A DNA stretch of 64,000 nt from an uncultured Verrucomicrobiota bacterium (GTDB taxonomy: Bacteria > Verrucomicrobiota > Verrucomicrobiia > Verrucomicrobiales > DEV007), in the NCBI GenBank assembly GCA_902589825.1, contig CACIUL010000003.1:1-64000 (forward strand), in the 5' to 3' direction. The translations under genes were made by a program, and so were the position numbers. Below are positions 36,907-47,004 of this stretch, in pieces (the first letter of the stretch is position 1; every line of letters begins with the position of its first letter). The notes below the pieces were generated by a model. It ran no database searches. It saw nothing but the letters and a program-made list of their open reading frames with translations, and was not told where the DNA came from.

Positions 36907-38010
36907 GTGAAAATTGGCATCATCTATCAGAAATTCATCTCCTCTGGAGGAATGGAGGCCTACCTTTTCCGTTTCGCCAGGGAGATCATTGATTCCGGAC
37001 ACGAACTACAGGTCATCACGGCCCAGACGGATCCTGCCACCGAGGCACTTGGCGCAAACATTCAGAAAGTAAAACTGCCGGGGGTTTCCTCGACCCTCGC
37101 ACTAATGAAATTTGAACGTGAAGCCCGCAGGCTTGCCAGGCACCTCCCTGTGGATGTAACCATCGGTTTCGGTCGAACCACTCAACATGACTTGCACCGG
37201 GCCGGTGCAGGATGTCATGCTGCATACATTCCATTGTTAAACCCTTTCAAGCGAAGGGGAATTAAATGTCAACTGGAGCTCAAGCTTGAGCGCGCCCTCT
37301 ACACTTCTGGCCGCACGGGACACTTCATCGTCAATTCAGCGATGGTAAGGGATCAAATCATCGACCATTATTGCATCAAGCCTGAAAAGGTAACCATTAT
37401 CCACACCGCAGTGGATACGGAATATTTCAGGCCGCCGGACAACAACGATGCAAGCATCAGGTTACGCGAATCCCTTGGCACGCAAAAAGAAACTCCTGTG
37501 GTTCTATTTGCCGCCCGCTCGCACCGACGAAAAGGACTGGCGGCACTCATTGCAGCCTGGCCTGAGATACACAGTTTGACCGGTGCGCAATTATGGATTG
37601 CCGGGCCGCGGATCAAAAGGTTCGCCAAGAGGCTGCCTGCAGGGTTAAACGAAACCATCACGTTATTCACCGGCCTTGATGACATCCTGCACCTTTACCA
37701 GGCGGCCGACCTTTTTGTGCACCCCACCCTCTATGATGCCTGCGCCAACACTGTGCTTCAGAGCATGGCCTGTGGCTTGCCCGGCATCATCTCCTCAGCA
37801 GACGGGGCAAGGCAATTTATCAAAAATGGGAGTAACGGCTGGCTGCTCGATAATCCGCGGGACCATTTGTCACTCACGGAACTGGTGGTGCAGGCCATCA
37901 ACCATCAGGATCTTTCCTCTATAGGAGCAGAGGCAAGGAGGACCGTTCTTCCTCTCACGTGGGGGGCACATCTTGCTGCGTGGAAAAATCAGTTTGAAAG
38001 AATCACTTAA
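36907..38010 (+). CDS. GT4-family glycosyltransferase, WaaG/RfaG-like
   Basis: 367-residue GT-B fold retaining glycosyltransferase. The N-terminal domain opens with IYQKFISSGGMEAYLFRFAR; HDLHRAGAGCHAAYIP matches the WaaG-type segment; the donor domain has FAARSHRRKGLAALIAAWPE and DLFVHPTLYDACANTVLQSM, where the acidic position of the E-x7-E motif is Asp rather than Glu. WaaG-like enzymes add the first glucose to the LPS core, which fits the nearby rfaE and kdsB genes. The start is GTG at 36907. Acceptor unproven. Confidence 0.8.
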   Translation: MKIGIIYQKFISSGGMEAYLFRFAREIIDSGHELQVITAQTDPATEALGANIQKVKLPGVSSTLALMKFEREARRLARHLPVDVTIGFGRTTQHDLHRAGAGCHAAYIPLLNPFKRRGIKCQLELKLERALYTSGRTGHFIVNSAMVRDQIIDHYCIKPEKVTIIHTAVDTEYFRPPDNNDASIRLRESLGTQKETPVVLFAARSHRRKGLAALIAAWPEIHSLTGAQLWIAGPRIKRFAKRLPAGLNETITLFTGLDDILHLYQAADLFVHPTLYDACANTVLQSMACGLPGIISSADGARQFIKNGSNGWLLDNPRDHLSLTELVVQAINHQDLSSIGAEARRTVLPLTWGAHLAAWKNQFERIT

Positions 38011-38042
38011 AGTCGGTAGTAAACAGGTAGCCAAAACAATCC

Positions 38043-39383
38043 ATGAATAAAAATCTGACACGTAGAAAATTTACACAGGCAGCCGCAGCAAGCACGGCGT
38101 TCAGCTTAATACCCGGTCGAGTGATCGGCGCAAACTCAAAGGTCAATGTCGCTTTCATTGGATGTGGAGCCCAGGGAGCCGGAGACGCCCACAATGTTAA
38201 TAACACAAAGCTAGTCAATCCCGTCGCGCTCTGTGACGTGGCGATGGGCACCAGGCATACGGCAAACCTCGAGAAGAAATTCAACAAAGTCCCGAAGTTC
38301 AAGGATTTCAGGAAGATGTTCGACAAAATGGGCAAGGAAATCGATGCCTGCACGATCGGGGTTCCGGATCATGCACATTTTCCCATCTCGATGCGCGCGA
38401 TGTCTGAGGGCGTTCACTGCTATGTGGAAAAACCCCTGGCGCACACCTTCCAGGAGATTGAATTGATGATTGCCGCCGAGAAAAAATACAAAGTCTCCTG
38501 CCAAATGGGAAACCAGGGGCATTCCGGTGCCAATTATCATCAGTTCAAGGCATGGAAAGAGGCGGGTGTCATCAAGGATGTAACCAAGATCACCTCATAC
38601 ATGAACTCTGGAAGACGATGGCACCCATGGAAATTTGACGAGTGGCAAACCGGCGAAAAAATGCCGGAGGGAATGGACTGGGACACGTGGCTGGGCACAG
38701 CTCCTGCACACCCGTTCAGTAAATACCTTCATCCCGGCAACTGGCGCAGCTGGTATGATTATGGCAATGGCGCCTTTGGTGACTGGGGCCCACATATTCT
38801 GGACACCGCACACCGGTTCTTGAAACTTGGCCTTCCCGAGAAGATCACAGCCGTCCATCGCGAGGGGGTGCGAAACCTGATTTTCCCAATGGGCACCACC
38901 ATCCAGTTTGACTTCCCGGCAAGGGAAGGTGAGCCACCCTGTGAAGTGCGCTGGTATGACGGAACACGCAACAAACCCGCACCACCAAAGGAACTGGAAA
39001 AAGGGCGCAGGCTGGAGAATAACGGGAAAGTTATTTATGGAAAGGACCTGACATTCAAGGGAACATCACACGGCAGCCCTTTGCGGATTATTCCTGAGGA
39101 TAAAATGAAGGACCTTGCAAGCAGCCTGCCGAAGTTTGGTGGAGGATCAAACCACTTCATGAACTTTGTCCTTGGTGCCAAGGGCGAGGAAAAGACACGT
39201 TCCCCATTCCACGTATCCGGTGTCTTGAGCCAGGTATTCTGTCTTGGCGTCATCGCGCAGAGGCTTGGTGGAGAGCTGCACTTTGACCTCAAGACAAAGC
39301 GTATCACCAACAACAAGGTTGCAGACGCACTCCTGGAGGGACCTCCCCCGCGGAAGGGATGGGAAGAATACTACAAGCTCTAG
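38043..39383 (+). CDS. Tat-exported Gfo/Idh/MocA family oxidoreductase
   Basis: 446 residues. Twin-arginine signal NLTRRKFTQAAAASTAFSLI; NAD(P)-binding VNVAFIGCGAQGAG; the family EKP motif in CYVEKPLAHTFQEIEL with HFPISMRAMSEG before it; C-terminal substrate domain with SYMNSGRRWHPWKFDEWQTG. Export with a folded nucleotide cofactor through Tat is typical of many planctomycete and verrucomicrobial members, as in glucose-fructose oxidoreductase. The sugar substrate is not known. It follows the waaG-like gene by 32 bases, but unrelated function is likely; it is convergent with the PQQ-like gene. Confidence 0.9.
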   Translation: MNKNLTRRKFTQAAAASTAFSLIPGRVIGANSKVNVAFIGCGAQGAGDAHNVNNTKLVNPVALCDVAMGTRHTANLEKKFNKVPKFKDFRKMFDKMGKEIDACTIGVPDHAHFPISMRAMSEGVHCYVEKPLAHTFQEIELMIAAEKKYKVSCQMGNQGHSGANYHQFKAWKEAGVIKDVTKITSYMNSGRRWHPWKFDEWQTGEKMPEGMDWDTWLGTAPAHPFSKYLHPGNWRSWYDYGNGAFGDWGPHILDTAHRFLKLGLPEKITAVHREGVRNLIFPMGTTIQFDFPAREGEPPCEVRWYDGTRNKPAPPKELEKGRRLENNGKVIYGKDLTFKGTSHGSPLRIIPEDKMKDLASSLPKFGGGSNHFMNFVLGAKGEEKTRSPFHVSGVLSQVFCLGVIAQRLGGELHFDLKTKRITNNKVADALLEGPPPRKGWEEYYKL

Positions 39384-39398
39384 CCGATTGACCTGCCA

Positions 39399-40664
39399 CT
39401 AATCCCCTATCCGGAAGAGGTTCTTCTCGGTGCGCAGGTAAATGCTGCCATTTCCCACTGCCATTGAGGCAAGTGAACGTTCACCAATGTCGTTTTTTGC
39501 AAGGATCTCGAATTTCCGTCCTGCACGGATCACGTTGCAAACTCCCTTCTCATCAAGGAAGTAAATACGGCCGTCACAACAAACCGGGGACGCAGACATT
39601 GGCCCGGCAACGCGTTCCTGCCAGATAATGGAACCGGTCTTGGGTTCCACACAACTGGCTATTCCTCCATCGGAAATGAAGAAAAGAAGCCCGTCAACAA
39701 TGAGCATGGACGGGGTATGCGGAGCTCGCTTGGAAATTTTCCACTCAAGGTGACTTTCTGTTACATCCCCCATTGACTTGGCATCAATCCGGATCCCCAG
39801 AACATTGGGCTTATCATAACCTGTACCGATAAAAACGGTGTTGCCATGCATTACCGGCTTTGGAATGACCGAGTAGCCCTGGTCATACTTGACATTCCAC
39901 AACTCCTCGCCGTTTACCGGATTATATGCGAAGACCGCTCCACTTGCGGGACTAATCAGTTGCGGACCACCCGGCACGTCAACCACCGTTGGCGTACTGA
40001 ATGAAAACTTCCTTGATGCGGGTGTCTTGGAGCGGTTTTTCTTCCAGGTGACTTTCCCGGTCTTCTTGTCCAGGGCTACGATAAAGGGATTCCTTGAGGC
40101 ATCCGCACTGTAGATGAGCAGGTCCTTGAAAAGAACCGGCGTTCCCCCATTGCCGTGCAACGGCGGATAAGCAAGCTCCTCCTGCCTCCAGACCACCTTT
40201 CCCTCCAGGTCAAGGCATGCCGTTCCCATGTGGCCGAAATGCACATAAATACGTCCGTCTTCAACAATGGGAGTCGGGCTTGCATGAGAGTTTTTCTTAT
40301 GGATACGCGGAGCCCTTGAGCCATCCTGCCTGAAAATCAGGGCGTCCCAGAGGATTGTTCCGGATGTTGCATCAAGACAAAGCGCCCGAAGCTCACGATC
40401 AACACCGTTAGCATCCTGATCATCTCCCTTGGCCACGGCAGACGTCAGGTAAATCCTTCCTGAGACAAGAACCGGAGAAGACCAGCCTTTTCCAGGTATG
40501 GGCACTTTCCACTTCACATTGGATTTCGCGCTCCATTTCAATGGAACCTCACTGGCCGGGGAATGACCGTTGCCGGCCGGACCACGGAATTTGGGCCAGT
40601 CTGCTGCAGGGCACGACAGCCCGGAAAAAATCAAGGTCACAAGGACAGGGAATGGAAACTTCAT
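39399..40664 (-). CDS. Secreted PQQ-like beta-propeller protein (paralogue of 6295-7641)
   Basis: About 421 residues from the ATG at 40664 (MKFPFPVLVTLIFSGLSCPA), a signal peptide; an upstream start at 40694 is less likely. WPKFRGPAGNGHSP opens the mature protein like the paralogue NWPSWRGATANGTA. Blade motifs include SGTILWDAL, EGKVVWRQE, TGKVTWKKN, GEELWNVKY and GSIIWQERV. Catalytic quinoprotein residues are not evident. Divergent from the GH13 gene over about 120 bases. The two paralogues are 33 kb apart and in different contexts, so they do not form one operon. Confidence 0.85.
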   Translation of the reverse strand: MKFPFPVLVTLIFSGLSCPAADWPKFRGPAGNGHSPASEVPLKWSAKSNVKWKVPIPGKGWSSPVLVSGRIYLTSAVAKGDDQDANGVDRELRALCLDATSGTILWDALIFRQDGSRAPRIHKKNSHASPTPIVEDGRIYVHFGHMGTACLDLEGKVVWRQEELAYPPLHGNGGTPVLFKDLLIYSADASRNPFIVALDKKTGKVTWKKNRSKTPASRKFSFSTPTVVDVPGGPQLISPASGAVFAYNPVNGEELWNVKYDQGYSVIPKPVMHGNTVFIGTGYDKPNVLGIRIDAKSMGDVTESHLEWKISKRAPHTPSMLIVDGLLFFISDGGIASCVEPKTGSIIWQERVAGPMSASPVCCDGRIYFLDEKGVCNVIRAGRKFEILAKNDIGERSLASMAVGNGSIYLRTEKNLFRIGD

Positions 40665-40787
40665 GTCCATGGAATATGCGTATTGGAAAAGCAAAGTTCA
40701 ACCAATGATAACCTGTCTTTGTAAAAGGCCGGTAAATCAGCATCTGGACACCACAGGCATTATGGTCGAGAATACAAGAGCACCCCA

Positions 40788-43700
40788 ATGCCTGAGTTGT
40801 TAAAACCCCGCCGGTTGTCAATTATCCTGACAACCTTGTTCCTCGGCACCTCCATGCTGCATGGCAGAGAGGTTATCCTCCAGTATTTCAATACCTCCTG
40901 GAAAGAAATAGAGCGCCGTATCCCGGAAATTGCAGAGGCAGGTTACTCCTCGCTCTGGTTGCCGCCCCCCTTCAAGGGGGCATCCGGAACCTACTCGGTG
41001 GGATTTGATACCTTTGACCGCTTTGACCTGGGAGACAAAGACCAAATGGGCACAAGGTCAACCCGGTATGGGACACGGTCCGATCTTCTATCACTCATTC
41101 AGGTCGCGCACCGCTTCGCATTAAAGGTCTACTTTGATAATGTGATGGCCCATACCGGAGGACCACTGGACAGCGACACCCAACCCGGTGAACTCTTCCC
41201 CGGACTACCCGGCTTTGTCCCTGAAGATTTCCACATCGGGCGCGGGAATGGATACTGGAGAAAATTCAGTGACTCAATCAACTGGAATGATGAGTGGCAG
41301 GTCATCAACCGCAACCCATTCAGCTGGGATATTGCACAGGAGGACTGGAACACATCATTCGACGCGGCAGGCCTCCTTGAGAACAATGATTTTCCGAAAT
41401 GGAGGGGTGTCCGTCACCCGGGAAAAACAGGATATTACCTCGACACCGACCTGCCTGTCGCAAAGAACTTCAAGGGTGATCCTGTTTTTACCTTCGCGGA
41501 CAAGGAGCCATTTGAGGACACCGGATACGGGCCACAGAAAAGCGGTGCCGGCAATGGACGGTTTGACTGGGATGATATCAATGGTGATGGACAGCACAGC
41601 CGGGGTGAAGCATCCGAGCCTTTTACCGATACCGGGATAAATCCGGGAAACCCCAGACACCGGAACGCAGAATGGGGATTTGGCGACTTGGTCTACAATA
41701 TGGGAAACCCCGTTGAAGAGGATGTTAACCAGATGCTATTCCGGCAGGTCAGGTGGTTTATTGACATTGCCAAGGCTGACGGATTCCGGCTGGATGCCGT
41801 CAAGCATGTTCCCGATTACTTCTTCGGCAAACTTGATGGGGGTGACAAGGATTATTCCAATTGGGGATACAACGGGCAGATACAGGAACAATTCAACATT
41901 TCCCGGGGGCACACTGACTGGGGTAATCACCGTGACAGCGTTTTCCTCAATACCCTTGCCCGCGATGACGCCCTGCTCTTTGGGGAGCATCTTGGCACAC
42001 CGCCGGCCTGGCCCCCTTACCTGAATTCCGGCATGCGGGTAGCCAATGAGGATTTTCTTAACTCAATCGGCAGCTTTAACGGCATAGGGCACAGCCTTTC
42101 AGATTATGATCAACCGGGCAGGGGCACGATCGGCACCACGATCGGTGTCAGCTATGCCCTGTCCCACGATAATAATCACATGGCAGGTGCCATACGACCT
42201 GCCATACACCAGTATATGCTCACGCGGGAGGGACTTCCCATCATCTACACCGATGGTTACAATATTGAGGGACCACCTTCCTACTTTCCCAAGCCCTCTT
42301 ACATTCCCTTCCTTGGGCAATATGGCCACCGATGGGTTGCCGGCCCGCTCAAAGTGCGACGCGATTTCGTTCGCGGTCATCAGGTTCCGCGCTGGAGTGA
42401 CAAGGATTTCGCGGCATGGGAAATGCGCGACAAGCGTGAAAACACAGCAATGAGCGACGCGGATGGGACCGTGGTCATGCTGATGATGGCCCGCAACTTC
42501 ACATCCGGCCAGGCACGACCCGTAGTCACCGGCTTTCCCGTGGGGGCAAGGCTGCGTAATTACTCAGAATATGGCGGCGCCTTCAGGGTCAATGTCGGTA
42601 ACGACGGACGATTGCGTGATGACAGCGGAAACTTTCCGGTGGTACCCTCAGGAGGTTACTTTGCCTTCTCCTGGGACAACCCGGGCCTGCCATCCATCTG
42701 GAATGAGGACCCGGATAACGGTGCAATCGAGATATACCAGGGAAATGAGCGTGCACCGTGGCTTGACCACAACCGCACAGATGGCAGAAACGGGGATGAA
42801 AAATATGCCCATAAGGTGCGCATTCCCAGAGTCACCAATGGCACCAACATGCGGTTGCTTGCGCGGGCTGACGGCTCCTGTGCCAACATCCTGATGAAAC
42901 TGGATGGAGGGATCGATATCAACTCCGCCATGGGCCTTGGTTCCCAAGGCAGCGATAAAAGGGACAACCCTCCTCCCAAAGACCGTTTCTTTGAGAATCA
43001 TGCTCAGGATCTCTTTACCGGCTATGAGCAAATGCGTTTTATTGAGCGCGGTGTCGAAAAATTTGCAGCGAAAGACACCAGCCGCAACGTGATAGGCTCA
43101 ATGGGTTCAGAAACATGGCAAGTTTTGCTATCCAGGGGCAACCCGCCCGGCATCAGCCGTAACAATGGCTCCGGCATTCTCACCGACACCGGGACCGTTG
43201 ACTGGGTTTACCACGACCCGGCAGCAAATGACCGGCAGGGAAACCGGCAATTGCGTGTCTCGCCGGAACTCTCTTTAAGGATCAGCGTGAAGGTCGGGTA
43301 TGCGGAAAACAATCCTGACCAGGCATGGATCTATTATACAACGGATGGCAAAACCTACCCCGAGGGATCGATGGGCAAAGGCAGGGACAAAACGCAGGTA
43401 GTCAGGATGTTGAAAAGCCAAGACGGGGCTGCTGATAATGGGGGTACTCCGCAATGGTGGGTTGCCAATCTGCCGCCACAGGAAGACAACACGCTCTTGC
43501 GTTATAAGGTTGGGGTCCTGCGCTCCGATGCCCCCGACCGCTTCCCGTTTTCCCGGCGCGACATTGATATCAAGCAGAAAATGGAAACCCGATTTGAAGT
43601 GACTGGCTTTAACGCCTCGAACGTTCCTCACTATCCGCATAATGACCATGGCACAATGCACACTGGTCTCAGCGAGGGATTCCATATCCTGCGCACCAAG

Positions 43701-44903
43701 TCGTTCCTTAACCGCACAGGACGCTCCTCCATCTTCAAGACCCAGGCACAGACATTCTATTATGACACCAGTCGGCCAAGCGGTCTTATCGTTTTCCCCC
43801 GCGAAAACGATACGCTTGGAGGAGACAGCTACGAGGTGGTGATCACCTCTGATTCCACTGTAACCGGCGTCTCCTATAACATCCTTGACAGCGATCCTGG
43901 TAATGACAGCACGGCCCAAGGAAACGGAAAAGGAAACTGGGGGCAAGCCCATGAAACCACTCCCAAAATCATGCAGGGCACCCTTCCTCATGATAAGGAG
44001 TGGCGATTTGAATACTCGGCAATCCCAGGGTCAGGAACTGCCGTTATCAACGTGCGCCTGAGGGAAATTTCCTCATCAGTAAACAATGACCTTGCTGATG
44101 TGGAAGGACACTACACAACAAGACAAATTGAGATCAACACCGGCATACCGGTAAACTACAGGTTTGGTTACCCCGAATCCGACAACCAGAGGATAGGAGA
44201 GAATTACATCGCAAAGGTCCTGTTTGATAAATCCCTCAGCCATGGGACTACTGATTCCGGGCTGATCAGCGAGTTCAGTGTCATGGTCAACGGCACCATG
44301 CTGCCCTCTTCACGCCTCTCAATCATCCGCAATGAAACACCAATGGATGATGCACTGGCAATCCGAATGCCCGTTTTTTTTGACGGCAACCCGGAGAGGA
44401 TCCACCGGATACGCTGTATCCACAGGCGCGGCGACTCAACACTCTCGGCTACGCGGGATTTTCTAGCCGAGACCACCGACCTTCCTGATTCCGACGGCGA
44501 TTCCCTTCCCGACAACTGGGAGCACATCCACGGACTGGACGCAAACAACCCGGCAGGTGTGCATGGTCAAGACGGGGACTTTGATCATGACGGGATTACC
44601 AACCTCGGTGAGTTTCTCACATCGGGCAATCCGCTGGCCTTTGAAACGGTAAATTTCTCCATCAATGCCATCAGCAGGGAGAATGGCACAGCCCTCTCCC
44701 TCACGTTCCCGGTCATTGCAAACAGGCACTACAGAATTCTTCACTCCACGGATCTCAAGAACTGGCTGGAAGCGGCTTCATTTGATGCTCTTGATTCCAA
44801 CCCCGGATTCATCTGGATTGATGACGGGAGCCTGACTGGAGATAATCCACTCACCAACAGGAAAAGGTTTTATTCACTGGAGGTTTCACCGGTTTCCCCC
44901 TGA
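40788..44903 (+). CDS. Secreted multi-domain GH13 alpha-amylase-like enzyme
   Basis: 1371 residues with a signal peptide (LSIILTTLFLGTSMLHG). The GH13 (beta/alpha)8 domain spans about 25-640: SSLWLPPPFKG, the nucleophile Asp in DGFRLDAVKHV (about 333), the acid/base Glu in LLFGEHLG (about 398), and the transition-state Asp in SYALSHDNNH (about 458). A Ca-binding-like DINGDGQHSRGEA loop sits inside the catalytic domain near 265-275. Then long beta-rich regions follow. DSDGDSLPDNWEHIHGLD and DFDHDGITNLGEFLTSGNP are calcium-binding type-3 repeats common in verrucomicrobial secreted proteins. A final beta domain has HYRILHSTDLKNWLEA. Alpha-glucan or related substrate; exact specificity is open. 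Confidence 0.9.
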   Translation: MPELLKPRRLSIILTTLFLGTSMLHGREVILQYFNTSWKEIERRIPEIAEAGYSSLWLPPPFKGASGTYSVGFDTFDRFDLGDKDQMGTRSTRYGTRSDLLSLIQVAHRFALKVYFDNVMAHTGGPLDSDTQPGELFPGLPGFVPEDFHIGRGNGYWRKFSDSINWNDEWQVINRNPFSWDIAQEDWNTSFDAAGLLENNDFPKWRGVRHPGKTGYYLDTDLPVAKNFKGDPVFTFADKEPFEDTGYGPQKSGAGNGRFDWDDINGDGQHSRGEASEPFTDTGINPGNPRHRNAEWGFGDLVYNMGNPVEEDVNQMLFRQVRWFIDIAKADGFRLDAVKHVPDYFFGKLDGGDKDYSNWGYNGQIQEQFNISRGHTDWGNHRDSVFLNTLARDDALLFGEHLGTPPAWPPYLNSGMRVANEDFLNSIGSFNGIGHSLSDYDQPGRGTIGTTIGVSYALSHDNNHMAGAIRPAIHQYMLTREGLPIIYTDGYNIEGPPSYFPKPSYIPFLGQYGHRWVAGPLKVRRDFVRGHQVPRWSDKDFAAWEMRDKRENTAMSDADGTVVMLMMARNFTSGQARPVVTGFPVGARLRNYSEYGGAFRVNVGNDGRLRDDSGNFPVVPSGGYFAFSWDNPGLPSIWNEDPDNGAIEIYQGNERAPWLDHNRTDGRNGDEKYAHKVRIPRVTNGTNMRLLARADGSCANILMKLDGGIDINSAMGLGSQGSDKRDNPPPKDRFFENHAQDLFTGYEQMRFIERGVEKFAAKDTSRNVIGSMGSETWQVLLSRGNPPGISRNNGSGILTDTGTVDWVYHDPAANDRQGNRQLRVSPELSLRISVKVGYAENNPDQAWIYYTTDGKTYPEGSMGKGRDKTQVVRMLKSQDGAADNGGTPQWWVANLPPQEDNTLLRYKVGVLRSDAPDRFPFSRRDIDIKQKMETRFEVTGFNASNVPHYPHNDHGTMHTGLSEGFHILRTKSFLNRTGRSSIFKTQAQTFYYDTSRPSGLIVFPRENDTLGGDSYEVVITSDSTVTGVSYNILDSDPGNDSTAQGNGKGNWGQAHETTPKIMQGTLPHDKEWRFEYSAIPGSGTAVINVRLREISSSVNNDLADVEGHYTTRQIEINTGIPVNYRFGYPESDNQRIGENYIAKVLFDKSLSHGTTDSGLISEFSVMVNGTMLPSSRLSIIRNETPMDDALAIRMPVFFDGNPERIHRIRCIHRRGDSTLSATRDFLAETTDLPDSDGDSLPDNWEHIHGLDANNPAGVHGQDGDFDHDGITNLGEFLTSGNPLAFETVNFSINAISRENGTALSLTFPVIANRHYRILHSTDLKNWLEAASFDALDSNPGFIWIDDGSLTGDNPLTNRKRFYSLEVSPVSP

Positions 44904-44994
44904 GAGCATTCCCCTTACAAATCGTCCAGCATCAGGATTTTAATGTATCCCTTGCCCATGATCTGGTGCATCCTCCATGGTAAGATTTTTTCCC

Positions 44995-45927
44995 ATGAAT
45001 AAACAACCCCGTGATTCCAAAATCATAGAAGGTCTTGTGGCAGCAACCTTCACGCCCTTTGATCAAGACGGCGGGTTGCACCTGGATATCATTCCCGAAA
45101 TTGTAGAACACCTGGCCGATTGCGGATTAAGTGCGCTATTTATAAACGGCACCACCGGAGAAGGACCTTCCATGACGGAGAATGAGCGGCAGGAAGCAGC
45201 CGCGTGTTATACAGTTGCGGCCAAGAAGAAGTCCTTAACAAGCATTATCCACGTTGGCCATGACTCGCTGCCGGTATCGGCAAATCTGGCTGCACATGCG
45301 GCTCAAATAGGTGCGGATTGCATCGCCGCTGTCCCACCCTCCTATTTCAAGCCCTCAAGTATCGACGGCCTGGTCGATCACCTGGCAGCCATTGCTTCAC
45401 ATGCCCCGAATACACCATTCTTCTACTACCACATACCAAGGCTCAGTGGAACAGCATTCAACATGCTCGAATTGCTGAAGAAATCCAGGGAAGCGATCCC
45501 GAGCCTTGCCGGGATCAAGTACTCATGTGCCGATCTTTCGACTTTTGTCGAGTGCACCCGCTTTGATGACGGGAAATACAACATGCTTTTCGGGGCTGAT
45601 GAAATGCTTCTTGCCGGCCTTTCCATGGGCGCGGACGGTGCCGTGGGATCGACCTACAACTTCCTTGCCCCGCTCTACAACAGGATCATCAGTGATTTCA
45701 AGGACAACAGGATCGACTCGGCACAGAAGCATCAGGCGAAGGCTGCCGAGTTGATACGGATTATTATCGAGACTGCCGGGATGCCGGGCCTCAAGGCCGC
45801 TATGACAATAGCCGGCTATGATTGCGGTCCCCACCGGTCGCCCCTGAAAACACCCTCACCAGGCATCATGGACGAATTGCGCAACCGACTGGACAGCGCT
45901 GAGTTCTTTTACTGGAACAAACCTTAA
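44995..45927 (+). CDS. nanA: N-acetylneuraminate lyase (DapA/NanA family)
   Basis: Class I pyruvate aldolase. 310 residues from the ATG at 44995; an in-frame ATG at 44977 is the alternative. NGTTGEGPSMTENER is the substrate-carboxylate loop; PFFYYHIPRLSG holds the catalytic Tyr, and the Schiff-base Lys lies in LAGIKYSCADLSTF. LFGADEMLLAGLSMGADGAV and STYNFLAPLYNRI follow. YYHIP rather than YNxP is the mark of sialic acid lyases as opposed to dihydrodipicolinate synthases. It would cleave Neu5Ac to ManNAc and pyruvate. No other nan gene is visible. An AEC permease follows after 75 bases. Confidence 0.85.
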   Translation: MNKQPRDSKIIEGLVAATFTPFDQDGGLHLDIIPEIVEHLADCGLSALFINGTTGEGPSMTENERQEAAACYTVAAKKKSLTSIIHVGHDSLPVSANLAAHAAQIGADCIAAVPPSYFKPSSIDGLVDHLAAIASHAPNTPFFYYHIPRLSGTAFNMLELLKKSREAIPSLAGIKYSCADLSTFVECTRFDDGKYNMLFGADEMLLAGLSMGADGAVGSTYNFLAPLYNRIISDFKDNRIDSAQKHQAKAAELIRIIIETAGMPGLKAAMTIAGYDCGPHRSPLKTPSPGIMDELRNRLDSAEFFYWNKP

Positions 45928-46002
45928 ATGCATTACACTGACAGGCGTAAGATCGCCATCAGCAGGCCAGGACCTGAAGGAATCAAATAGCCCTGCATTT
46001 CA

Positions 46003-46968
46003 GTGCCCAGTTATATCACGATATTCAATGCATGTATTCCAGTCTTCGCGGTTATCGCGGCAGGATATTTGCTAAGGAAATTGGGAATACTCTCAAAGAA
46101 CGCCGACAAGTCCCTCCTCGGCCTTGTCCTCAACCTGCTCTTCCCTGCATTCATTATTCACCACCTCCTTGACAATGTCGTCCTTGGTTCCGGTTTCCTT
46201 ATCGCGATGGCTGCAACCACAGGAGGGCTAACCATTATCATGGGGCTGTCCCTTGCCTATCTTGGCGCAAGGTCAATAAGGATGGAAAAAACCCGCCAAC
46301 GCACCTTTGCAGTGGCAGCGGGTCTGCAAAACTACGGGTTTATCCCTATTCCTATCCTTTTAACCCTTTTTGGCAAAGAAATCATCCCGGTTCAACTGAT
46401 GTTCTCAACGGGTCTGGAAATCGTCCTCTGGACAGCAGCTGTCATGATGCTGACCGGTGGTCAATCAGGAGGATGGAAAAACCTTTTTAATACGCCGCTT
46501 GTCACGACAGTTGCCTGCCTGGTGCTCAATTCTGTTTTTAACGTCACCAGCTTGCCTGAAATGATCAGTCAGCCCGTCTCCATGCTATCAGCATGTGCAG
46601 TGCCTGTCAGTCTGCTTCTGATCGGCGCCATTATTCGTGACTTGCTGCACCGCTCCCCTGATGACGGCATTGTTGAAAAGCACAAGATACCCGAGATCAT
46701 CATGGCCATCATCATTCGCCTTGTTGCCCTCCCGGCATTGATGATCTTGCTGGCAGGAATTTTACCCCTTCCCATTGAGCTGAAGCGGATCCTGGTCATT
46801 CAGGCCGCCATGCCTGCGGCTGTATTTCCCATCCTTCTCGTGCGTCGCTACGGCGGTGATATTGCAACGGCCGTAAGAACGGTAACCGTAACAATGCTCA
46901 TCTCCATTGTCAGCATTCCTCCCGTCATTGTTTTCGGGCTCTGGATCACCAATAGTGCCGCACCCTAA
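46003..46968 (+). CDS. AEC family (auxin efflux carrier-like) permease
   Basis: 321-residue transporter with about ten hydrophobic helices, arranged as two five-helix halves. IPVFAVIAAGYLLRKLGIL at the N terminus and FVAAGLQNYGFIPIPILL-type sequence (here TFAVAAGLQNYGFIPIPIL) mark the Mem_trans/AEC family, which moves small carboxylates or other anions. The start is a GTG. Located directly before glcDEF, so lactate or glycolate import is a reasonable guess. Orientation and substrate are not shown by the sequence. Confidence 0.85.
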   Translation: MPSYITIFNACIPVFAVIAAGYLLRKLGILSKNADKSLLGLVLNLLFPAFIIHHLLDNVVLGSGFLIAMAATTGGLTIIMGLSLAYLGARSIRMEKTRQRTFAVAAGLQNYGFIPIPILLTLFGKEIIPVQLMFSTGLEIVLWTAAVMMLTGGQSGGWKNLFNTPLVTTVACLVLNSVFNVTSLPEMISQPVSMLSACAVPVSLLLIGAIIRDLLHRSPDDGIVEKHKIPEIIMAIIIRLVALPALMILLAGILPLPIELKRILVIQAAMPAAVFPILLVRRYGGDIATAVRTVTVTMLISIVSIPPVIVFGLWITNSAAP

Positions 46969-47004
46969 CTGAAAGCTTTCTATTATCGGTGCAAAAGGCT
47001 ATTA

